Positions 58,301 through 64,000 of a stretch of DNA of 64,000 nucleotides are shown piece by piece. Location: assembly GCF_000003815.2 (NCBI RefSeq), contig NC_049984.1, positions 7,860,604 to 7,924,603 on the forward strand. Reading direction: 5' to 3'. Numbering within the stretch: the stretch's first letter is position 1; each line of letters starts with the position of its first letter. The translations under genes were made by a program, and so were the position numbers. Origin of the DNA: Branchiostoma floridae (taxonomy: Eukaryota; Chordata; Leptocardii; Amphioxiformes; Branchiostomatidae). A model generated the notes under the pieces. The model saw only the letters and a program-made list of their open reading frames with translations. It had not been told where the DNA came from and ran no database searches.

Positions 58301-61300
58301 AATCCCCTGTAGCAACTGCTGATTAGCACTATCACCGTTGTGATATATTAGCCTGTCATTAACATAGAACCCAAATTGAATGTTGCTTGTATCTAATTTG
58401 TACTTGCTATCCATGCACTGCCAAACCATATTCTTTCATGACAAATGTAAAAAAATTAAGATTGAAATAAATTTCAAATGAAGCCAATGTTAATTATCAA
58501 ATAGCATTCATATCTAGCAGTTCATATATTATACATGCCAAGCTGCAAAATAATGTTTATTGAAACTGAGTGCTGTTAAAGCTGATGACAATCCAGCCCC
58601 TGGGGCTGTCAACAAGCTTTTAATCCATCGAAACGAGTCTACTATCAGTACTACACGCATGGACGAATCAGTAGTAGGAAGGAAGGAAACTGACTAATTA
58701 TACTGCAAACATTTTAACATTCTCTTCCTCTTCTGTTTTTGTGGATTACAGGAGGAAAAACTCCATGAATTAAAAGAAAACGAGATCAAATATCATCAAG
58801 AAGACAAGTTGACTGCTTAAATAACAAGCAACAATGGCTCTTCAACCAAATCCAGTGTACCAGGCAGAACATGTTTTGCGTAAAGTTGCCATCCCAAAAG
58901 CAGAAAAAAGCAACAAGAAAAAGGCAGGAGACTCTAGCAGCGAGGATGTTGTACGAGAACTGAACGAGGCTTTGATGCAAACGTCTATCACTGAGCACGG
59001 AAAACATCCCTTCAGATACGGCATTGCTTCTGTCAACTTCAAGGGAGACACAAAGGGTGCTGGGAACGCAAATTTGCGTAAACTTCTTCTCAGTCAGCTT
59101 CAGGGTCAGATGCACGTATCTATAGTTTTCGTGCAAGAGTGTCCGTGGGCAGATGCCACAACACAGCTTCAACTCGGCGACAAGTTTTGCTACACAGGAG
59201 TTGCCAATGAAGCAGGGATCCTCTGGAATAGTGAACTGTTTGAAGTGGAACGCTTAGACTCATACAGACTGATTGGAGACAAGTATCCAAATCTAATCCA
59301 ACACCGAGGACGAACATGCATCTGCAAGTTCACACTTAAACCTGAGCCTGAATGCCATACAGCAGGTAACAACATCGCATTGGAGAGGACAGCACACGTA
59401 TCCGACTTTATAGCCATCTCCTGGCATGGACCGCACAAGTGCATTGATGCAGAAAAACAGATGATATTTCATGACCTCCTCAACTTTGTCAAGACCCTTA
59501 CAGAAGGCAGGAACGGCCAGGCAGCATGCATTATCGGCGGGGACTTTAATTTCAGTATTGACAAGGCACACAAGAATATAGACAGTTTCCACGGGTTAAC
59601 CGTTGCTACTTCTTATGGATCAGAAACAATTGACTACTTCATATTTACCTCTGACTCAATCAATGTTCTGCATGCTCAGCAGTTATCTTTGAACTATGAT
59701 ACTGGAAGTGTGTACACAACGCAGGATAGAGACAGGGCCAGAGCAGAGGCTTGTAAAACTGCATCCAACAAGATCATTGACCACAGCCCAATCTTTGCCG
59801 TGTTAGACCTCGGAAGCCCATCGCCATTTGCCTCTCCACGCAAGAGCAAAGTTGGCCAAAACTCAAGAAAGTGACTTTAAACAAGATCAGTAAAATCTGA
59901 AAGTTGCAGACTGTCCTCCAAAACCATCAAATCACTTATTTGCCAGTTTGACATGCTGCAAGTAGGCTTACACATTTTGTAACAATTGAGAGGATAGAAA
60001 TGTGAATGACTGTGAAGATGGCAAGTACATGTACAAAGCAAATTATTTATTGCAGTCTACTGATGTGTTGAGAAACATTGAATATTGACACAAGAATATT
60101 GACACAAGAATATTGACAGTTTTCATGGCTTAACCATTGCTGCTTCCTTTGGATCAGAAACAATTGACTACTTCATATTTACCTATGACTCGATCAATGT
60201 TCTGCATGCTGAGCAGTTATCTTTGAGCTATGATACAAGAAGTGTGTACACAACACAGGATAGAGACAGGGCCCGAGCAGAGGCCTGTAAAACTGCATCC
60301 AACGAGATTATTGACCACAGCCCAATCTTTGCCATGTTAGACCTCGGAAGCCCATTGCCATTTGCCTCTCCACGCAAGAGAATACCGGGCAAAATTCAAG
60401 AATAGCGACTTCCTACAAGGGATCAGTAAAATTTGAAAGTTGTAGGACTGTCCTCTAAAATCTCAAATAACTTATTTGACTAAAGTGATGCAAGTCTGCT
60501 AACACAACATGATGATGATAGAGACTACAAAAATTTAATGCAAATGACTGTTAAGATGGCAGGTACATAGCAAGTTACTTATTACAGTCTGGAGATGTGT
60601 TCCAAGACACAATGTCTTGGAATGCCTAGAATGTATTTATAGCACAGAGTAACTGTCATAATCTCAGTGGTCAGCAGTGGCCAGTCGGGCAGTGGACACT
60701 CCTTGGCCAGCTTTGATACTATCTTATGCCACTGGTAAACGTGCCTGGAGACTTAACAGTCACAGATCTACATACCATCATAGGAAAATGCTTCTAGGAT
60801 ATCTCAGCAAGTATCATAGATTACCGCTCTTTACATATGTGTAACTTGCAGTATAAATAATATAGATACATAAAACCAACATCTATCTATTATGTAACAT
60901 CATTAAAATCAACAACTTGTTCTTCGGGTCAAGGTCTATGCTCCAAGATAGAAACTGACATTTGGTCGTAACTTTTTGAATATACTGTTTAAAAAATTCT
61001 TAGTCTAGTAAAAACATAATCCTGCTTATCTACTTACTTGGAGCCGGGATGAACATTGGCAATAATGTACGTCTTTGCATTGCCTCCAAGGGAATCCTGT
61101 AAGCAAAAACAAGCCATGTTAAAGGGCTATACAGTTCTGTCATTACTCTCTAAGCAGCTTTGTCGTATCATACCAAATATCATAAAGATGCATCCACAAA
61201 TTCTTGAGTTTTGCTGTCTACAAAAACACACACATAAACGGCATTGAAAACATAACCTTCGTGGTGAAAGTATCAAGTAAAACTAAATGAGGGATGTGTC

Positions 61301-63843
61301 AATAAAGTACAGTAGGTTACAAGGCAGAACACGACCTACCCTGAGAAGAAAGGAGAGTTTGGAGTCCCTGTATGGCACATGGCGAGTCTTCCCGTGGGCA
61401 ATGTCCACTAAGGCCATGATGACGTTTCCCAGAGCACTGAGAGACTTGTTGATACTACCAGCTTCCTGTAAGTAAATAAAAAATTCCACATAAAAAATCA
61501 AAGAAAACAAAACTGAAATACTTTCAAAATCAAAACTCTCTCAGTCTCATAACATCTTCACAGGCATGCAGCACAGCATGGTATCACCTGACTGTTTACA
61601 ATGAATGACAAGTCAAACCTCTAACTGTAAGACTTAGTGATATTTAGCTATCTAGTGAGGATGCGCCTACAGTGCTTAGTGGCAAAGAGTTCCACTCTAC
61701 AATAGCCCCAGGAAAACGAAAATTTTAGAAGACATCAATCCTGGGTTGATTATTTGGGCACTTGAGGACTTGAATTTTTTTATTCTGTGCTGGTTCATAC
61801 GTTTTGGAGTCTTTTCCACAAACCTTGAGTCGTACTCCAGCCGTGTGTGTGTCCTTCTGCCTCTCACTACCCGCCAGATCCACCAGGTTCAGCTGGGAGC
61901 ACCGGATGTTCATCACACCTCCCTTCTTCTCCTGAAATTAAAAAAAAAACAAAGATTTCATACTTACATCAAATATATCGAGTCTATGTGAATTTGTTGT
62001 TTTAATTATTTTATAATTGTGAATTTCTCACTAATTCTGCATTTTCCTGCCTTTTCTTCATGCAACTCTGGCCAAGCCAACGGTTGAACCTTCCTATCCT
62101 AGAGGAACAACTTTGGACCGGGCCAGGCCACTTTTCCCATCTTGCCACTCCGTGTTAACACCATCTTCTGCTTCTCATTCCATCACTCCTCTACAATAGT
62201 GAAATAACTGCAAACATTACAAACCAAACAAACACAGACATATTTACGGAAGTAAAAACATAGGGAGCTTTATGGCCAGAGGCTTTGAGAATGACGGTCA
62301 AAACTACTTTGATCCAATGTTGGGAATTATGCAAGTGCTTTTCTAATGGGTAGACAGTAACAATACCTTGGATTCAATGGTCAGAGTGAAGACAGCATGG
62401 CTCCTAGAGGACTCCCTGTTCATCGATGTGGAAGCAACCCTGCGGTTCACCCACCCTGCAGAAAGGACCTGCAACAACAAACACTGTTGTAGCTTCTCAC
62501 AGCAAAAATAATCCTGACACCCGAGTCATACAAACTTAATTATACCAATGACATCCACTTCGGCATGGATGCTAAATTGCCAAAGACTTCAAAAGCGTAA
62601 AATTCACTAGCTTTTTTAGATATTTACTTTCACAGTAAAGGAGGTCTCTGTGGTATTCGTGGGTTAATCAATAATACAGCTCCAAATTCATGGTAAAATG
62701 ATTATGCAAAGGAGAGGCACCATCACAAAATATTTCAAAATTTACAGCAAGCATCCCATAGGTTGTTATCTTTCTTGGTATGGTGGGAAGCACTGTATCA
62801 AAACTGACAAAGAAACCATCTACGTGAAGTTGAACTTGCAGCTAAGTTTTCTTCCTTTACTGTTATCAGTACATTTGACACCTTTAAAACTTTCTCCCTT
62901 CTTATATTTAGTGCCTTGTATCTATATACCTGGTGGGCCTCAATTGCACTGGTGACGTTCTGTTCAATCAGTCCGTCGACAAACACCCCCTTCTTGATGT
63001 TCTCGCGCAGGTGCAGTCCTGTGGAAGCCGTGTCCAGCAGGTCAAAGATCTGCTCGTTGTAGATCTCCAGGAATGAACACCTGGTAACAAACTCTACAGC
63101 ATCACCGCGCTAAAAAAAAAACAGGAAATGAAGTCAAATCCTTTCATTAAAGAACATGGCCACTTAGACAATAGAGCACGACAATAGAACATGACAATCC
63201 ATCCATAGCTTCTTTATGATGATGATGATGGCTGTTTCTTCGTATCCGAAGATCAATGGTAGGCAGACAGGTTGATAAAGACGACCAGTCTGCCTGGCCT
63301 GCACGTGACTTTTTAAGGTGAAGGAGGGGTGTGCACTTCCTTCTCCACCCTCTCGTCTACTGGCGCACTAAGTCCTACAGGGACAGAACTGTTTGCCACG
63401 TAGCTTCTTTAGATATACTGCTAAACCACATACATACATACATACACCATAAATAAAAGCATACAAATGCCTGCGCAAGTTATAAAATAGCACGGAACAA
63501 GATTTTACCTTTTCTTGCTCCCTGCTAATCAAGTTGAACAGGTATTCAAAACTGCGGGGGATGACACCACGTAACTCATGACGAAAATCGTCACCATCAT
63601 CGAGGGGTCCTAGAAATGACAGGAAAAGAAGCAAATCTTTCATCAGCATTCGTGATTAACAGATTTATCTGATTGACAAGTCACAAGCCATGGATAACAA
63701 ATCTAAAGTTCTTTTCAAACAGTTATTTCATTGACTGTCTGCCACATTGCTCAGGCAATACTAAGTCAGTATGTATGTATGTATGAAAAGTAAAAGCTGA
63801 CGTACCCAACATGGTAAAAGTCTTCCCTGATCCAGTCTGTCCA
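40301..63843 (-). CDS. KIF15: Kinesin-like protein KIF15 (kinesin-12), 5' end off the right edge
   Basis: Thirty exons on the minus strand give 1312 codons plus TGA, all in phase. The motor part is in 63806-63843 (P-loop [12 protein letters not shown]), 63509-63609, 62930-63109, 62367-62468 (switch I NRESSRSH), 61824-61931 (switch II DLAGSE), 61340-61465, 61038-61096 and 56653-56834 (neck, [15 protein letters not shown]). The stalk is in 56178-56269, 55669-55848, 55190-55376, 54167-54300, 53597-53776, 52892-53077, 48813-48920, 48260-48353, 47534-47664, 46854-47048, 46133-46381, 45510-45737, 44918-45064, 44514-44600, 44049-44210, 43695-43795, 43312-43399, 42987-43024, 42686-42757, 41111-41204, 40734-40865 and 40301-40459. 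The C-terminal [13 protein letters not shown] block is diagnostic of KIF15, a plus-end spindle motor that cooperates with TPX2 and Eg5. Human KIF15 is 1388 aa, so only about 85 N-terminal residues are missing. Confidence 0.95.
41279..42601. mobile_element. hAT-type DNA transposon, non-autonomous, 1323 bp
   Basis: The ends CAGGGCTTTAGCCAGC (41279-41294) and GCTGGCTAAAGCCCTG (42586-42601) are perfect 16-bp inverted repeats. They are flanked by the 8-bp duplication ACCAAATC (41271-41278, 42602-42609). CAGGG ends with an 8-bp duplication are typical of hAT. Both subterminal regions are dense in TGACGGAAA / TTCCGTCA, probable transposase-binding repeats. The interior has about four copies of a 60-70 bp unit containing GCTAACTGTTACATGACAATA and a YY1-like GGCGGCCATTTTG (about 41999-42011), possibly the old transposase promoter. 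No transposase frame remains. It lies in a KIF15 intron. Confidence 0.93.
43800..44420. repeat. Paralogous sequence in two consecutive KIF15 introns
   Basis: About 43833-43985 and 44251-44410, on either side of exon 44049-44210, are clearly homologous (shared AGCAAACAACAGA, TTCATTTCAAGCAGCAAA, ACATTTGGAAACT in the same order). The offset is about 418 bp, which spans one whole exon. This suggests an old tandem duplication of an exon with its intron inside the coiled coil, or two copies of one dispersed repeat. Confidence 0.6.
46560..46690 (+). repeat. Dispersed intronic repeat (CTATTACAC...CACCAACTGAT family)
   Basis: Order of landmarks: CTATTACACTACTT, ACATGCTGCCACTCTGCAA, TTTTCATGACTGCAGACACA, then CAAACACACCAACTGATAA. 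Diverged copies with the same order and orientation lie near 14240-14340, 17990-18090, 54660-54760 and 62150-62235, all in introns of minus-strand genes. No box A/B or TIRs were recognised, so the element class is unknown. Confidence 0.55.
47096..47300. mobile_element. TA-flanked MITE, probably the same family as 4515-4708
   Basis: The short inverted ends CTGTAATT (47096-47103) and AATTACAG (47293-47300) are flanked by TA on both sides. The interior contains inverted GTTCACGGT and ACCGTGAA segments reminiscent of the GTTCGCGG / CCGCGAAC arms of the element at 4515. It lies in a KIF15 intron. The short TIR makes this less certain. Confidence 0.5.
49981..50162. mobile_element. Tc1/mariner-type MITE, 182 bp, nested
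   Basis: The ends CAGTCAAACCTGT (49981-49993) and ACAGGTTTGACTG (50150-50162) are perfect inverted repeats flanked by TA at 49979-49980 and 50163-50164. The interior has repeated GGCCACCTCT / CAGAGG..CCACCTGTC blocks. It is nested within the larger TIR element. Confidence 0.88.
51160..51790. repeat. Four-copy tandem array, unit about 169 bp
   Basis: The landmark TTGGGCATAGGTTCCCCGG recurs at about 51168, 51321, 51490 and 51659, a spacing of 153, 169 and 169. Each unit continues with CTGACCCCTAACCGGGGGCC, then GGTATTTTGGACTTGGAAC. The last three copies are the most alike. It is part of the 49137-52771 element. Confidence 0.9.
53464..53620 (-). repeat. 78-bp tandem duplication of a KIF15 exon end and its donor
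   Basis: The 3' edge of exon 53597-53776 (HMETIK, donor GTCAGT) is repeated 78 bp further into the intron (donor GTCAGTAAAGG at about 53513-53518, preceded by YMETIK). The intervening sequence is open in the exon frame. Use of the distal donor would add 26 residues that repeat [12 protein letters not shown] in tandem. Confidence 0.85.
56375..56580 (+). mobile_element. tRNA-derived SINE
   Basis: TGGTTAGAGTTGTTGAC (about 56390-56406) matches a pol III A box. GGGTTTGAATCCC (about 56431-56443), about 40 bp further on, matches a B box (GGTTCGANTCC). A tRNA-unrelated body of about 120 bp follows (TTAGGGACGTTCTC, GTCCAACCCGGCAC). It lies in a KIF15 intron. Confidence 0.65.
57950..58833 (+). other. 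5' leader of the EEP-fold gene: 5'UTR exon, intron and second exon start
   Basis: A donor TATAAG|GTGAGT (exon end at 58047) and an acceptor TGGATTACAG|GAGG (exon start at 58752), with a pyrimidine-rich TTCCTCTTCTGTTTTTG tract, define an intron of about 700 bp upstream of the start codon. The ATG at 58834 follows 82 bases into the second exon. The transcription start is not visible; the left limit is nominal. Confidence 0.55.
58834..59874 (+). CDS. Endonuclease/exonuclease/phosphatase (DNase I-like fold) family protein, nested in a KIF15 intron
   Basis: A single uninterrupted 346-codon frame on the opposite strand to KIF15. All catalytic landmarks of the EEP superfamily are in order: N68 in ASVNF, E102 in VQECPW, H199 in SWHGPH, D237 and N239 in GGDFN, D267 in TIDYFI, and D316-H317 in DHSPI. 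In the family these bind the divalent metal and activate water to cut a phosphodiester or phosphomonoester. The first 55 residues are Lys/Ser/Glu-rich and probably disordered. No signal peptide or membrane segment is seen. The substrate cannot be told; I do not recognise a named orthologue. The intronless coding region with an intron only in the leader suggests a retrocopy or lineage-specific expansion. A 3' partial copy follows. Confidence 0.85.
   Translation: MALQPNPVYQAEHVLRKVAIPKAEKSNKKKAGDSSSEDVVRELNEALMQTSITEHGKHPFRYGIASVNFKGDTKGAGNANLRKLLLSQLQGQMHVSIVFVQECPWADATTQLQLGDKFCYTGVANEAGILWNSELFEVERLDSYRLIGDKYPNLIQHRGRTCICKFTLKPEPECHTAGNNIALERTAHVSDFIAISWHGPHKCIDAEKQMIFHDLLNFVKTLTEGRNGQAACIIGGDFNFSIDKAHKNIDSFHGLTVATSYGSETIDYFIFTSDSINVLHAQQLSLNYDTGSVYTTQDRDRARAEACKTASNKIIDHSPIFAVLDLGSPSPFASPRKSKVGQNSRK
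60103..60612 (+). pseudogene. Truncated tandem copy of the EEP-fold gene
   Basis: About 510 bp repeats the last third of the preceding gene and its 3'UTR with an offset of about 534 bp. It runs from the region after GGDFN (DSFHGLT) through IDYFI and DHSPI to a stop at 60403-60405. The copy lacks the N68, E102, H199 and GGDFN parts, so it cannot encode an active enzyme alone. The reading frame is still open ([16 protein letters not shown]), which points to a recent duplication. A short CACAAGAATATTGA triplication marks the junction (about 60083-60117). Confidence 0.82.
63195..63410. repeat. Probable dispersed repeat in a KIF15 intron
   Basis: A compact, GC-richer block (ATCCGAAGATCAATGG, GACGACCAGTCTGCCTGG, GGTGAAGGAGGGGTGTGCAC) sits within an otherwise AT-rich intron, preceded by a (GAT)n run. 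It resembles a common amphioxus interspersed repeat by recollection only. No termini were identified. Confidence 0.3.
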
Positions 63844-64000
63844 CTGAAGAAAACAGGAAGGAAGGTGTGACAAGGTAAAATATCTTAATGACAATGATAA
63901 TGACAATAAGCTTACACATATGTATAAAGACAATCAAGAGTCTTGGAATCTATGACATGAAACCAGCGTGCAAAATACCCACTTGCACATTGCAACCACT

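Noticed and set aside
63844-64000. Search for the KIF15 exon preceding the P-loop exon
   Set aside because: No sequence encoding the expected GTIFA-type segment was found before the window ends; the exon must lie beyond the right edge.

Overview
This is a stretch of animal nuclear genome, most likely from a cephalochordate (amphioxus, Branchiostoma). The reasons are many short phase-conserved exons with GT-AG introns, deuterostome-type orthologues, very dense small transposons and minisatellites, and minisatellites lying on exon-intron junctions, which I recall being reported for amphioxus genes. The species call is an inference. There is one 100-base assembly gap (23387-23486). No prokaryotic, viral or CRISPR feature was seen.

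Layout, left to right. (1) 292-1459, minus: the first three coding exons of a PX-domain sorting nexin resembling SNX16, running off the left edge. (2) 4338-24904, minus: a complete 14-exon NACHT/WD-repeat gene of the NWD1/NWD2 type. My splicing gives 4218 nt, a clean 1405-codon frame, starting with a candidate N-myristoylation signal. One intron holds a 3.4-kb minisatellite made of copies of a WD-coding exon end plus its splice donor. (3) 24905-28510: spacer between divergent genes. (4) 29074-34077, plus: TEX9, nine coding exons, 385 codons. Its 3'UTR is split by about 4.9 kb of inverted-repeat DNA before the AATAAA at 39085. (5) 40301-63843, minus: KIF15 (kinesin-12), 30 exons from the P-loop to the stop codon, with the 5' end beyond the right edge. 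It converges tail to tail with TEX9. (6) 58834-59874, plus: an intact endonuclease/exonuclease/phosphatase-fold gene inside a KIF15 intron, followed by a truncated tandem copy.

Mobile DNA with target-site evidence: a hAT-type element (41279-42601, 8-bp duplication ACCAAATC); an unclassified 1.2-kb element with a perfect 12-bp TIR and 8-bp duplication (15048-16250); a 3.6-kb composite element with a 7-bp duplication (49137-52771); TA-flanked MITEs (4515-4708, 47096-47300, 49981-50162); a TTAA-flanked piggyBac-like MITE (24566-24768); and a 4.5-kb element with perfect 40-bp TIRs in the TEX9 3'UTR.

The most unusual theme is that all four multi-exon genes carry tandem duplications that start or stop exactly at exon edges and copy the splice site with the exon end. 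Two of these (78 nt in KIF15, 123 nt in the NWD gene) keep the reading frame and could act as alternative splice sites. The others introduce stops.
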